NCBI GenBank assembly: GCA_016875735.1
Contig: VGOW01000010.1
Span: 1-64,000, forward strand
Origin: Chloroflexota bacterium
GTDB lineage: Bacteria > Chloroflexota > Anaerolineae > Anaerolineales > VGOW01
Reading direction: 5' to 3'
Length of the DNA stretch: 64,000 bases
The position numbers and the translations under genes are program-made. How positions within the stretch are numbered: the first letter of the stretch is position 1; each line of letters begins with the position of its first letter. Below the pieces are notes generated by a model, which worked only from the letters and a program-made list of their open reading frames with translations, did no database searches and was not told where the DNA came from. Positions 1 through 9,621 of this stretch are shown here, piece after piece.

Positions 1-2
1 GG

Positions 3-98
3 CCTAAAGGGGTGGCCGGAGTCCGCCTGTTGCTCCAAGCAGAACGTCTCATCACCGACGAAATCGAAATCGGAGCCTTAGTGTTTACTCGCATTTGA
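3..98 (+). CDS. C-terminal fragment of an unidentified protein (runs in from left edge)
   Basis: An open frame enters from the left edge and ends at TGA 96-98, giving about 31 residues ending in IGALVFTRI. The composition looks like a real coding end, with hydrophobic strands and a short basic tail. The size and ending loosely resemble the C-terminus of small PIN-like DUF5615 proteins, but this is only a guess. It faces the truncated kinase across a gap of under 20 bp. Confidence 0.3.
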   Translation, partial: PKGVAGVRLLLQAERLITDEIEIGALVFTRI

Positions 99-116
99 AC
101 GCTCTCATAATCACTA

Positions 117-3100
117 TCAATATCTATCAGACCTTGAATTCCAAAACAAGCTCTCAAAGGTAATGTCGCCGCCGTGATTGTGGGCGATGGTTTGGCACAC
201 CGACAAACCCAGCCCGTTGCCGCGCCCGCCCTCTTTGGTAGTGAAGAAGGGAGTGAAAATCTGGCGCGCGTCGGCTTCGCTGATGCCGCGCCCGTTATCT
301 GCGACCGACACTTCGATATTATCGCCAGAGGCCGCCACTCGCGAGGACACGATCACCACCCCCGGCCGATCGTCGGCCAGCGCATCGCGGGCGTTCATCA
401 GCAGGTTCACCCAAATCTCTTCGAGTTGATGGCCGTTGGCGAGGACATAGGGCAAATTGGGATCCAATTCCACTCGCAAGTCGGCGCCCCCGCGAGTGAG
501 GTGCGCGCCGACGAGATCGAGCGCTTCCATCACGGTTTCGTTGACATCGGTGGGGACGAGTTCCCCATCATCCGGGCGCGAGAAATTCATCAGCCTCTGC
601 ACCACTCGCTGCGCGCGCCAGCCCGCTTGAAAGATGGCTTTCGCCGAAGGGTAGATTGGCGAATCGGAGGGCGTGGCCTTGAGCATGAGCTGGGCATCGG
701 CAATGACGGTGGTGAGCGGGTTGTTGATTTGGTGCGCCACTCCGGCGGCCAGTTCGCCCACAGCGGTGAAGCGGGCCGCCTGCACCAACTGCGCTTGCGC
801 GGACTGCAAGGCCTCGACCGAGCGCTGGAGATCGCCGAAGAGGGCGGCATTGTCGATAGCGATGGCCGCCTGCGCCGCCAACGCTTCGAGGAAGCTCAGC
901 CATTCGGGATCGGAGTCCAGCGCCGAACGATGGAAGATTTCGAGCACGCCGCGCATGTGGCCTTTGGCCACCAGCGGCACGCCGTAATAGGCCACAAAGT
1001 TTTCGTTGGCCAGCAGGGGCGCGCGGGTGAGGTCGGCGGTGTCGTCGCGCAGATTGCCAATGCTGACGATGGCGCGTTCGAGAGCGGCCCGGCCGGCCAG
1101 CCCTTCGCCGAGCCGCAGGCGCGTGTGCCGCAGGGCGGTGGTGCGAAAGCCGCGCCCGGCGGCGTATTCGAGCAGCTGCAAATTCGGATCGAGCAGAAGA
1201 ATATCGGCCGCGCTCACGCCGAGCTGAGTCGTCACTTGATACAACAACACGTCGAGGATGATATCGAGATCGAGGGTAGCGCCGATGGCCATATTGATGT
1301 CGTGCAGGGCCGAGAACCACTGCATCCGCCGGGTGGTCTTTTCGTGCAGGTCGGCGCGGTGGAGGGCGCTGGCGGCAATGTCGGCGATGGCGGTGAGCAG
1401 GCGCATTTGCGAATCGGTAAGGCAGTCTTGCGAGGCGATCCACAGCACGCCCAGCGCGCGATCCTGAATGATGAGCGGCACTCCGGCGGCGGCGATGGCC
1501 CCCTCGCGCGCTGGGGTTAACAGAACTTCCTCATCGGTGTGAAACTGATTGTTGAGATAGGGCTCTCGGCTGTGAATGATCCGGGCCGTGACTCCTTCGT
1601 CATCGCGGATTCGCATCCCGGCCAGGCCGCTCCACACACCCGTGGCCGATTCGATTGAGATATTGCCCGCCACCGGATCGCGCATGGCCAGCGCTGCGCC
1701 CTGCGCGCCAAGCACCGCGCTGGTCTGCTCGAGAATGAGGGGCTCTAAGGGCGCGCGCGCGGGAGCAACGCGCAACGCCAGCGATACGCAGCTCAACGCT
1801 TCCAGTTCGCGCGTGCGCTGTTGGGTTTCATCCAACAAGCAGGCTTTGGCCATCGCCAGCGCAATGTGCGCGGCGGCTTGCTCGGCGCGGGCGATCTCTT
1901 GCGCCGAAAAGCGGTGGTGAGTGTGGAAAGCAATGAAGGCCGCGCCCAGCTGAAGTTTTCCGGCAATCAGCGGCACGATCAACAGCGAGCGGGCCGGGAT
2001 GGAGGCGGCCAGCCGCGGGGTGATGAGTGGGGTGTCGAAGATACTGTCGATGGCGATGGCATTGCCCAAGCGCAGCACGTTTTCGGCCAATGCCATATCG
2101 TCCATGTTCGTGTGCAGGGCCACGTAGTCATCCGAGCCGGAGGCGGCCAGCGCCAGCGACGACTCCCACCGCTCGCCGCCCCATCGTTTGATAAAACAAG
2201 CATCGGCGCTGAACAGAGAGACGAGGCGCTCCGAAAAGAGTCGGAGCGAGATATCGAGGTCGGACTGTTCGAGGCCGATGCGGGCGATTTCGTTGAGGGC
2301 GGTGGCGTGGCGGGCGTGCATCGTCGTTTCGGCAAACAGCCGGGCATCGTCCAGCGCCAACGCGGCCCGTTCGGCGAAGGCAAACACCGTGCGGCGCGCG
2401 CGTTTGTCGAACCCATCGAGGCGGGTGCTTTCGAGGTTGAGCACGCCGATCACCCGCCCGGCGGCCATGAGCGGCACGACGAGTTCGGAACGGGCATCCA
2501 AATTCCCGACGAGATAACGCGGGTCGTCAGACACATCGGGCACATAGATGGGGCGAGCCTCGCGCACGACAGTGGGGATGACGGATCGGCCGCCGAGCGA
2601 TATGACGGTGGGTGAGCCGATGCTGGGGATGCCGGCCTGCCCGCCGAGATAAACATTGGTTTGATCCTCATCGATCAAGAGAACGCCGCAGTGATCACAC
2701 TTGATCTCGTCCACCACCGTCTTCGCAATTTGCGCGGCCAACGCCGACAAATCTTTGTCCCGCGTAAACAGGTTGACCGAGGCGCGATACAACAGACTCG
2801 TTTCGGCGGCGTTTTGGCGAACGGATTCGTACAGCTGCGAATTCTCGAAGGCTATCGCCGCCTGAGCGGCAAAGGCGCGCAGACGCTCCAAATGAGCGGG
2901 CTTGAAATATCCGGCCGTGCCGCTGTCGAGGTTGAGGAAGCCGACGGTGCGGCCGCGGAGCGAAATGGGCGCCCCGACATACGAGCGTATCCATTCCAGC
3001 CCGGCGGCGGTCGTCCAATCGGGATCGTTGCGGACATCGGCGACGATGGTCGGTTGCCCGGTTTCGGCCATCTTCCGCAGGATGGGTGTGTTGGCGAGGC

Positions 3101-5369
3101 GGAAGCGCACGGTGTTGAGCGTGGCCAGCAGCTCCGGCTCAACATAGCCGGTGGATTTCGCCACGCGGACGATGCCTTCCTCGAGCAGCATGAGGGTGGC
3201 GCGGTCGTGCGGCACCACTCGCTTCATGTTGATCAAAATGCGCTCGAACAACTCATCCATTTCCAGATTGGCGCTGAAGGCCATTGCCACATCGCGCAGG
3301 GACTCGGCCATGGCTCGCTGATCGCGCTCCGAGTCGAGCAGAGAGGTTTTGTACACGGCCAGCGACACTTGCCGCGCGAGTTGTTCGGCAAAGGCGATCT
3401 CGTCGGGCGAGGCTCGCCGCGCGGCTTTGTAGCCCAGCAGGGCGGCGCCGAATTTGTGGCCGCCCGCCGCCAACGACAGCCCGGTCACAGACTGAAACGG
3501 GGGCCGCGGTTCTTCATCGCCCGCCTCGAAGAAAGACATCTGCGGATTGTTCATCGCCTCTTGGGCCGCTTTGAGAGTCGATGGGATCGAACGCGTCATC
3601 AACATCTCGGCGTACTCTCCGTAGGCGGCGCCGGGGATCATGGTTCGAGAGGCGGCGTCCCACATGAGAATGGCGCAGTCGTCCGCGTTGAGCAATTCGC
3701 CGAGCCAGCCGGCGACGGCGCGGAGCATTTCCGGGAGGGTGGAGGCTTCGAGTGTGGCGCGGGTGACGCTGTTGAGCAGAGAGAGTTGGCGGGTTTGCCG
3801 TTCGGTGGCGGCGAACAGCCGGGCGTTTTCGATGGCAATGGCCGCCTGATCGGCAAAGGCTTGCAAGCGCTCGGCGTGAGTCTGATCGAAGAAATCGGGC
3901 GTGGCGCTGTCGAGGTTGAGGAAGCCGATCGTGTGCCCTTTGGCGACGATGGGGACGCCGACGTAGGAGCGGATCCACTCGATGCCACGGCCCATCACCC
4001 AGCCATCATGGTGCCTCACATCGGGGATGACCAACGCCTTCCCGGTTTCCATCATCTCCCGGTAATTGCGAAGTTGGTCAATCGGCAACACCATGCCCGC
4101 CCACAGGGTTGCGTCAAGGGGAGGCGCGGCGAAGACTCGAACGGTGGAGGCGGTGTGGGTGGCCGGATCGATGAGAACAACGTTGGCGGCGTCGTGAGGC
4201 ACAACGCGCCCCATCGTCGCCAGAATGCGATCCAGCACTTCGTCGAGATGCAATGTTCCGCTCAGACTGGCGGCCACATCGCTCAGGGCTTCGGCAATGG
4301 CTCGCTGTTCATGCTCGGCTTCCAATGAGCGCGCGGCTTTCGCGTGGAGCGCCGCCAATTCATTGGCGCGATGGAGCAAAGCCGCCTGCGATTCTTTTTG
4401 CTTGCGCTCCGACTCTCGCCGATCATCCGCCATGGCCCCCAACGTGAGGGCGAGGGCCGAGAGGGCCACCGAGAATATCTGCATCTCGATCATTTCATAG
4501 GAGGACTCGAGGGGCGCAATCAGAGAAACGACTCTCGCAGTAGCATTGATGACAACGGCGCCGATCACGGCCCCCTGCAATCCGTCATTCCACACCACCC
4601 AAATGATGCCGACGAAACAAAGATAATAAAGATGGATCTCGCGGGTGGGCGGCCAAGCCAACAGAAACCCGAGCAGGGCGGCGGCCAGCGCCAGCCAAAT
4701 GGGTCGAAGAATGGATCCCCGTTTCGCGCGCGGGGTTCGCCCCCCCTCTATCCCCCCCAATGGGGGGGATGAAAGGGGGGGAGCAGTTCGGAGAATCTCC
4801 GCAAGCAATGGCTTGGCGATGACGAGAATGAACGGTGTGGCAAGAAAGATTCCAATCGTGTCGCCGATCCAGAAGTCATAAACGGCGAGCGCGTAATCAC
4901 TGCTGGCGATCAGCCCGCCGTAGGCAAACACGGCGGCGGTGGAGACCGCCACATTAAGTGAGGCGAGCATCGAGATGCCGACGAACCACATCACGTCTGA
5001 TCCATGCCGCAGATTGGCCCCGCCGAGAACTCGCCGCAGAATTAGCCCGCCGATGGAATACCCGCCGCCGACAGTGAGCGTTGAGAGCAAAGTGACCGGG
5101 AGCGGGAAATGCCAAATCAGCCAGCCGCCCAAAAACTCGGCGATGAAGATGAGAGGCGCCGCCGCGGGACCCACCAACAGAAGCAGAGCAATGCTCAAAC
5201 CGGGCGGCACATACCACACGGAAACGATAGAGATGTTGGTGAAGAAGGTGGCGAGAGCCGAGAAGCCGAGGTAGAGTCCCCAATACGCCAGCGCAATCGC
5301 GCCATAGCGCAATGCCGCGTGCAGGCGCGCGCGCGGCAAGGGGGGGGCCGGGCTGGCTTCAGGCGTCAC
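117..5369 (-). CDS. MASE1 / multi-GAF sensor histidine kinase, 3'-truncated
   Basis: Membrane sensor kinase of 1750 residues. Residues about 10-320 form a MASE1-like multi-pass domain. About seven tandem GAF modules follow (repeated blocks such as VVPHDAANVVLI and VVPHDRATLML). Then come a HisKA dimerisation helix with the phospho-acceptor in [11 protein letters not shown] (near residue 1545) and a HATPase with the N box [15 protein letters not shown] and GNGLGLSV. The paralogue at 6114-8075 ends with [15 protein letters not shown], but this protein leaves homology right after GDITFES and finishes with about 12 unrelated residues, so the last HATPase strand is lost. A GC-rich palindromic repeat is inserted in frame in the MASE1 part (about residues 190-216). 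It starts 12 bp after the response-regulator stop, as the last gene of a three-gene operon. Confidence 0.9.
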   Translation of the reverse strand: MTPEASPAPPLPRARLHAALRYGAIALAYWGLYLGFSALATFFTNISIVSVWYVPPGLSIALLLLVGPAAAPLIFIAEFLGGWLIWHFPLPVTLLSTLTVGGGYSIGGLILRRVLGGANLRHGSDVMWFVGISMLASLNVAVSTAAVFAYGGLIASSDYALAVYDFWIGDTIGIFLATPFILVIAKPLLAEILRTAPPLSSPPLGGIEGGRTPRAKRGSILRPIWLALAAALLGFLLAWPPTREIHLYYLCFVGIIWVVWNDGLQGAVIGAVVINATARVVSLIAPLESSYEMIEMQIFSVALSALALTLGAMADDRRESERKQKESQAALLHRANELAALHAKAARSLEAEHEQRAIAEALSDVAASLSGTLHLDEVLDRILATMGRVVPHDAANVVLIDPATHTASTVRVFAAPPLDATLWAGMVLPIDQLRNYREMMETGKALVIPDVRHHDGWVMGRGIEWIRSYVGVPIVAKGHTIGFLNLDSATPDFFDQTHAERLQAFADQAAIAIENARLFAATERQTRQLSLLNSVTRATLEASTLPEMLRAVAGWLGELLNADDCAILMWDAASRTMIPGAAYGEYAEMLMTRSIPSTLKAAQEAMNNPQMSFFEAGDEEPRPPFQSVTGLSLAAGGHKFGAALLGYKAARRASPDEIAFAEQLARQVSLAVYKTSLLDSERDQRAMAESLRDVAMAFSANLEMDELFERILINMKRVVPHDRATLMLLEEGIVRVAKSTGYVEPELLATLNTVRFRLANTPILRKMAETGQPTIVADVRNDPDWTTAAGLEWIRSYVGAPISLRGRTVGFLNLDSGTAGYFKPAHLERLRAFAAQAAIAFENSQLYESVRQNAAETSLLYRASVNLFTRDKDLSALAAQIAKTVVDEIKCDHCGVLLIDEDQTNVYLGGQAGIPSIGSPTVISLGGRSVIPTVVREARPIYVPDVSDDPRYLVGNLDARSELVVPLMAAGRVIGVLNLESTRLDGFDKRARRTVFAFAERAALALDDARLFAETTMHARHATALNEIARIGLEQSDLDISLRLFSERLVSLFSADACFIKRWGGERWESSLALAASGSDDYVALHTNMDDMALAENVLRLGNAIAIDSIFDTPLITPRLAASIPARSLLIVPLIAGKLQLGAAFIAFHTHHRFSAQEIARAEQAAAHIALAMAKACLLDETQQRTRELEALSCVSLALRVAPARAPLEPLILEQTSAVLGAQGAALAMRDPVAGNISIESATGVWSGLAGMRIRDDEGVTARIIHSREPYLNNQFHTDEEVLLTPAREGAIAAAGVPLIIQDRALGVLWIASQDCLTDSQMRLLTAIADIAASALHRADLHEKTTRRMQWFSALHDINMAIGATLDLDIILDVLLYQVTTQLGVSAADILLLDPNLQLLEYAAGRGFRTTALRHTRLRLGEGLAGRAALERAIVSIGNLRDDTADLTRAPLLANENFVAYYGVPLVAKGHMRGVLEIFHRSALDSDPEWLSFLEALAAQAAIAIDNAALFGDLQRSVEALQSAQAQLVQAARFTAVGELAAGVAHQINNPLTTVIADAQLMLKATPSDSPIYPSAKAIFQAGWRAQRVVQRLMNFSRPDDGELVPTDVNETVMEALDLVGAHLTRGGADLRVELDPNLPYVLANGHQLEEIWVNLLMNARDALADDRPGVVIVSSRVAASGDNIEVSVADNGRGISEADARQIFTPFFTTKEGGRGNGLGLSVCQTIAHNHGGDITFESLFWNSRSDRY
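4722..4800. repeat. GC-rich palindromic repeat inside the MASE1 kinase gene
   Basis: The segment contains CCCCCCAATGGGGGG flanked by CCCCCCTCTA and GAAAGGGGGGG, an inverted repeat typical of dispersed intergenic elements. It is read in frame as a Pro/Gly/Arg-rich stretch (PPLSSPPLGGIEGG) within the membrane sensor domain. It also carries a ...GCGCGCGGGG... part translated as RTPRAKRG. Confidence 0.7.
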
Positions 5370-5381
5370 GGCAGGAATCGG

Positions 5382-6098
5382 TCAGACTTGAATGGTGTAG
5401 CCGTGCCCGGGCACGGTGGTGATGTAGATCGGGCTGCCGGGATCCGGCTCGATCTTTTCGCGCACGTTCTTCACGTGCACGCGGACGAGATCGGGCGAGC
5501 CGGCGTCGAAGGGATAATCCCATACATCGTGCAGGAGTTTGGCCGGAGAGAACACTTCGCCGGGGTGGCTCATGAGGAAGTAGAGCAGATCGAACTGCAC
5601 CGGCGTGAGCGGCGCCGTGCCGCGCTGGGTGGTGGCGGTGAACGATTTGCAGTCGAGCACGAGATCGCGCACGATGATTTGCGAGGAAGGAGATTCGGCG
5701 ATCTTGCGCGACACGCCGCGCCGCAGGATGGCGCGGATGCGCAGAACGAGCTCGTCCACGTTGAATGGCTTGGTGAGGTAGTCGTCGGCGCCGGCGCGCA
5801 GGCCCAGCACTTTATCTTCCACTTTGCTGCGGGCGGTGAGGAACAGAATGGGCAGATCGGCGAGGATGGGATCGGCGCGAACTTGCTTGCAGACCTCGAA
5901 GCCGTCCATGCCGGGCATGAGCACATCGAGCACGATGAGATCGGGGCGGTGGCGGCGGGCGGCGTTCAGCCCCTCCACGCCGGAGGTGGCGACGGTCACG
6001 TTGAAATCGTGCGCGCGCAGAGTCCGCTCGATGGATCCGGCGACGATCTCTTCGTCATCAACAACAAGAACGTGATTCTCATCGGCGGTGTTTGGCAT
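5382..6098 (-). CDS. OmpR/PhoB-family response regulator
   Basis: Response regulator of 238 residues. The N-terminal receiver domain (about 8-122) has the acidic pair VVDDEE, the phospho-acceptor Asp in LIVLDVLMPGMDG, the Thr in LFLTAR and the Lys in DDYLTKPF. The C-terminal winged helix (about 140-236) carries LTPVQFDLLYFLMSHPGEVFS and the wing ending TVPGHGYTIQV. It probably binds DNA after phosphorylation by one or both flanking kinases. It lies 15 bp downstream of the hybrid kinase and 12 bp upstream of the MASE1 kinase, in the same transcription unit. Confidence 0.93.
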   Translation of the reverse strand: MPNTADENHVLVVDDEEIVAGSIERTLRAHDFNVTVATSGVEGLNAARRHRPDLIVLDVLMPGMDGFEVCKQVRADPILADLPILFLTARSKVEDKVLGLRAGADDYLTKPFNVDELVLRIRAILRRGVSRKIAESPSSQIIVRDLVLDCKSFTATTQRGTAPLTPVQFDLLYFLMSHPGEVFSPAKLLHDVWDYPFDAGSPDLVRVHVKNVREKIEPDPGSPIYITTVPGHGYTIQV

Positions 6099-6113
6099 GG
6101 TTCAAGGCTCCCT

Positions 6114-8075
6114 TCATGATGCTTTCCGAATCAAAGGCAAGCGCACCGTGAAACGCGCGCCCTCTCCGGGCTGGCTGTCGAACGTGATTTCGCCGCCATG
6201 ATTGCGAATGATGGACTGGCACACCGAGAGGCCCAAGCCGTTTCCGCGCTCGGGCTCTTTGGTGGTGAAGAACGGGGTGAAGATCGACTCACGATCCTCT
6301 GGGGCAATGCCGTGGCCGTTGTCGCGCACGCACACTTCGACGGCGTCGCCGGAGTCGGCGGCCTGCGATTCCACGCGGATGAGTCCGGGGCGGCCCTCCA
6401 CCAGCGCATCGCGGGCATTCATCAACAGATTGATCCATATCTCTTCGAGTTGATGGTCGTTGGCCTGCGCGGGGGGCAAGTTGGGCGCGAGCGACAGGCG
6501 CAGTTCGACGCCGCCGCGCTCGACGTGCGCGCCCACCAGATCGAGGGCTTCGACGACGGTGGCGTTGATGTCGGTGGGCGCGAACAGCCCTTCATCGGGG
6601 CGCGAGAAGTTGAGCAGGCGCTGAACGACTCGCTGCGCCCGCCACCCGGCTTGAAAGATGGCGTTGGCCGAGGCGTGCGCCGCTTCGTCGGCCGAGACGG
6701 TTTTCATCAGCAACTGCGCGTCGGCGATGACGGTGGTGAGCGGGTTGTTGATCTGATGAGCCACTCCGGCGGCCAGTTCGCCCACTGCCGAGAAGCGGGC
6801 CGCCCGCACTAATTGCGCCTGCGCCTGCCGCAGTGCTTCCATCGAGTTCTGCAAGTCTCGATAGAGCATGGCGTTTTCAATCGCCGCGCTGATCCGGTCG
6901 CTGTTCACGCGCACAAAGTCGGCATCGTCGGGCGCGAAGTGATGCCGCTTGCGCGAGGCCAACAGCACGAGGCCGGCTATTTTGCCTTTCACCATCAACG
7001 GTTGCGATAAGTATGCCAGCACATTCTCACGCCGCATCCATTCTTCGCGCCCGGCGGCGCCGTCGCTCCGGCGCGGCGACAACCACTCGGCTTCGGCCAG
7101 CGGCGACATCGTTTGTTGGAATTGGCGCGAGAGGCCGCGCGATGAGGGGGCGATGATCAATTGGCCGCCCTGCGGAGTGTAAATGGCCCCGCACTCGATG
7201 TCGAGCGCGGCGGTGAGGCCGTCGAGCGCGGCGTCGATCACTTCGGGCAGATTGAGGGAGCGGGCCACCGCCGCCGTCACGTCGCTCAGAGCGGCCAGCA
7301 TTCGAGTCTGCCGCCCTATCTCGGTTTCCATTTGCTTGCGGCGGGTAATATCGCGCACGAACAATTGCACAAAGTCGGATCGATCTTTGCCCGAAGAGGG
7401 AACGAGCCGCGCGCTCACCTCCGCCGGAAACGACGAGCCGTCACTGCGGCGATACTCGCATTCGTAAATCTGCGTCTCGTGCCGCGAAAGGGTGCTCAAC
7501 AACCGCTTGCCCGCTTCGGGATCGATCAGGCTGATGTGCTGGCCCACCAACGCTTCACGCCGATAATTCACCCAGCCAAACAGCGCCGGGTTCGCGTCGA
7601 TGATGATGCCGCCTGCGTTGTAAAGCAGAATGCCTTCGCTGGCCTGCTCGAACAGATCGCGGTAGCGGGCTTTGGCCTCGTCGAGGGCGCGTTCTAATCG
7701 TCCCTGTTCGATCACTCGATTGATCACTTCGGGCAGGGTCTCGAAGTAGTTGCCCGTTTTGACGACGTATTCGGCGGCCCCGGCTTTCACGGTGGAGGCC
7801 GCCACGCGCTCATCGCCGTGGCCGGTGATCATCACCGTCGGCGTTTTGAGTCCTTGCGCGGCGAACTGTTGCAATACGTCCAGGCCTGTTCCATCGGGCA
7901 GGCTGTAGTCGAGCAGTACCGCATCGTAACTGTGGCTCTTCATCAGCGGCCAAATGTCGGCCACGTGGGTCACCGCGTCCAGCTCGTACGAGCCTCTCAA
8001 GCGCAGGAATTCCCGAATCAATTCGGTGTGTTGCAGGCTGTCTTCCACCAACAATATTCTGAGGGGTGCAGTCAT
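6114..8075 (-). CDS. REC-PAS-GAF hybrid histidine kinase
   Basis: Soluble kinase of 653 residues with an N-terminal receiver domain (about 5-120; Asp in [14 protein letters not shown], Lys in AEYVVKTG). A PAS domain (about 140-255, [14 protein letters not shown]) and a GAF domain (about 275-410) follow. The HisKA acceptor is in [15 protein letters not shown] (near residue 441), and the HATPase has [15 protein letters not shown] and [10 protein letters not shown]. No membrane segment is visible, so it senses a cytoplasmic signal or relays from another kinase through its own receiver. It is the first gene of the operon. Its core is closely related to the downstream MASE1 kinase, suggesting duplication. 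No clear Shine-Dalgarno precedes the ATG. Confidence 0.92.
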   Translation of the reverse strand: MTAPLRILLVEDSLQHTELIREFLRLRGSYELDAVTHVADIWPLMKSHSYDAVLLDYSLPDGTGLDVLQQFAAQGLKTPTVMITGHGDERVAASTVKAGAAEYVVKTGNYFETLPEVINRVIEQGRLERALDEAKARYRDLFEQASEGILLYNAGGIIIDANPALFGWVNYRREALVGQHISLIDPEAGKRLLSTLSRHETQIYECEYRRSDGSSFPAEVSARLVPSSGKDRSDFVQLFVRDITRRKQMETEIGRQTRMLAALSDVTAAVARSLNLPEVIDAALDGLTAALDIECGAIYTPQGGQLIIAPSSRGLSRQFQQTMSPLAEAEWLSPRRSDGAAGREEWMRRENVLAYLSQPLMVKGKIAGLVLLASRKRHHFAPDDADFVRVNSDRISAAIENAMLYRDLQNSMEALRQAQAQLVRAARFSAVGELAAGVAHQINNPLTTVIADAQLLMKTVSADEAAHASANAIFQAGWRAQRVVQRLLNFSRPDEGLFAPTDINATVVEALDLVGAHVERGGVELRLSLAPNLPPAQANDHQLEEIWINLLMNARDALVEGRPGLIRVESQAADSGDAVEVCVRDNGHGIAPEDRESIFTPFFTTKEPERGNGLGLSVCQSIIRNHGGEITFDSQPGEGARFTVRLPLIRKAS

Positions 8076-8226
8076 TGAAGTGTGCCTATGAGCAATTCGT
8101 AGCGGCTTCGGAAGCGCCGCAAGAAAATTGTGAACAGATCATCGCCCAGTCAATGTAACATGTCCGCCGCAGAAAGTCCGTAAAAAAAACATAAAGAAGG
8201 CATATAGGCGCGATAAATCCTCGGCC

Positions 8227-9063
8227 CTACGGCGCGGGGGCGCATTGCGCGAGATACTCGGCCAGCGTGATTTTCCGCGAGACCAGCTCTTGAGCCAGCT
8301 CAACGCCCACGTATCGGAAGTGCCACGGCTCCCACTGGTATCCGGTCGTTTGCTCGGCCCACGCCGGATACGACAGCGTGAAACCGAATCGCGGCGAGTT
8401 GTCGTACAGCCAGCGGCCTTCGTCGATCTTGAAGAAGTCAGTGTGAAAGAGTTGGCCGTATTGCTCTTCCATGAACGGCGCGCTGAAATCGATGGCCGCG
8501 CCCAATTGATGTTCGCTGTGGCCGGGCGCGGCGCTGATGGTGTCGGCGCGGTCGGGATAGAGGCGCTTCCATTTTTCATAGGCCACTGCTTGCTCTTCGT
8601 ATGAACGATAACCGGACACGGCCATGATCTGCAACCCAAACTCGTTAGCTTCCCCCAGCATGTCTTTCAACGGCTGGATGACTTCGGCGCGGATTCGGAT
8701 GGGCACGATGTATGAGTTGCGATAGGCCAGCGATGGCGTTTCGAGATCGAGCGGCTCATAGTCGGCGGTCAGTGCCGAGTCGCGATCGACGATGGGGGTG
8801 AGCAGATGAGAGTCGGCGATGTACAGCGCGCACGCCGGATCGGGCGTGGCGGTGAGGGTTGTTTTGGGGATGGGGGCGAGCGCAGGATCGGGTGTCGGCG
8901 TCCCGGCAAAAGTGATTTGCACTTGCGGCGGCGGCGCGGTGGGAAGGGGAGCCGTCACCGTTGGGGAGGCCGCCTCAATCGCGCACGCCCACACTGCCAT
9001 CGAAATGATCGCATACAGGCTGTATCGAATCGCCGGCCACTGCCAGCCGCTTGGCTTTGCCAT
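8227..9063 (-). CDS. vanY: D-alanyl-D-alanine carboxypeptidase, VanY family (M15B)
   Basis: Predicted exported peptidoglycan carboxypeptidase of 278 residues, trimming terminal D-Ala from stem peptides. The N-terminus has a hydrophobic signal segment (YSLYAIISMAVWACA), possibly a lipoprotein signal with Cys near residue 27, then a Pro/Thr-rich linker. The M15B motifs are all present: SGYRSYEEQ, the zinc-ligand block PGHSEHQLGAAIDFS (His and Asp ligands) and the late EPWHFRYVG (His ligand). Length fits the family. It lies 9 bp downstream of the small membrane protein gene, so the two may be co-transcribed. Confidence 0.9.
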   Translation of the reverse strand: MAKPSGWQWPAIRYSLYAIISMAVWACAIEAASPTVTAPLPTAPPPQVQITFAGTPTPDPALAPIPKTTLTATPDPACALYIADSHLLTPIVDRDSALTADYEPLDLETPSLAYRNSYIVPIRIRAEVIQPLKDMLGEANEFGLQIMAVSGYRSYEEQAVAYEKWKRLYPDRADTISAAPGHSEHQLGAAIDFSAPFMEEQYGQLFHTDFFKIDEGRWLYDNSPRFGFTLSYPAWAEQTTGYQWEPWHFRYVGVELAQELVSRKITLAEYLAQCAPAP

Positions 9064-9072
9064 TGTGAGCGA

Positions 9073-9621
9073 TTACAGGAAAAGCAGAATGGCGGTGAGA
9101 ATCAGAATCGTGACGCGGATGGCGACGGCGGTGAAACGCATGGTGTCGAAATCAACGCGACGGGCGGCGGCTTGCGCGCGGAGGAATCGCTCGGCGGCGA
9201 AACTGCCGACTGCGCCGATGAGGCCGAGCACGGCTTCAGCGAATATCACCGCCATCCAAAACGCGGCCAGCCCCAACAACACGATCTGCACAACGCGTGC
9301 GCCCCGCCCCACAGCAACAGCACACTGCCCGCCGCCGTGCCGGTGAACGGAAACGGCGCGCCCGCGCACACGCCCATAGCCGAGCGAGAGCACGGGCAGA
9401 GCGGGGAGGCTGGCAATGGTCGCCGCCGAGACGAGTTCGGGCACGCTCCACACGCCGTCGAGGGCCACTGTGACGAGGCTGCTCAGCGCGTGAAGCGGCG
9501 GCTGTGGAAACGCACTGCGCTCCTCGGAGGGCGGCGCTTCGCGGGCTTCTGCCTCCACAACCTCCGCCTCCACTATTTCCGCTTCGTCCGCTTTTTGTAG
9601 TTCGCGCCCTTCTTCGTCCAT
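9073..9621 (-). CDS. Hypothetical membrane protein with probable compensating frameshifts
   Basis: The frame encodes 182 residues: an acidic Glu/Ala-rich N-terminus, a hydrophobic middle and a C-terminal membrane segment (FTAVAIRVTILILTAILLFL). Between about 9377 and 9300 the annotated frame gives an unlikely Arg/His-rich run (GRVRGRAVSVHRHGGG). The neighbouring frame, opening at ATG 9377-9375, gives a convincing transmembrane sequence (APFPFTGTAAGSVLLLWGG). The real protein probably uses frame 1, then the second frame, then frame 1 again, implying two indels. It overlaps the 3' end of pepT by 49 nt. The family was not recognised. Confidence 0.5.
   Translation of the reverse strand: MDEEGRELQKADEAEIVEAEVVEAEAREAPPSEERSAFPQPPLHALSSLVTVALDGVWSVPELVSAATIASLPALPVLSLGYGRVRGRAVSVHRHGGGQCAVAVGRGARVVQIVLLGLAAFWMAVIFAEAVLGLIGAVGSFAAERFLRAQAAARRVDFDTMRFTAVAIRVTILILTAILLFL

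Noticed and set aside
174-4328. Long plus-strand frames of 448 and 555 codons opposite the large kinase gene
   Set aside because: They are antisense shadows in GC-rich DNA: low-complexity Arg/Gly/His sequence, no domain, and the minus-strand frame has clear GAF and kinase motifs.
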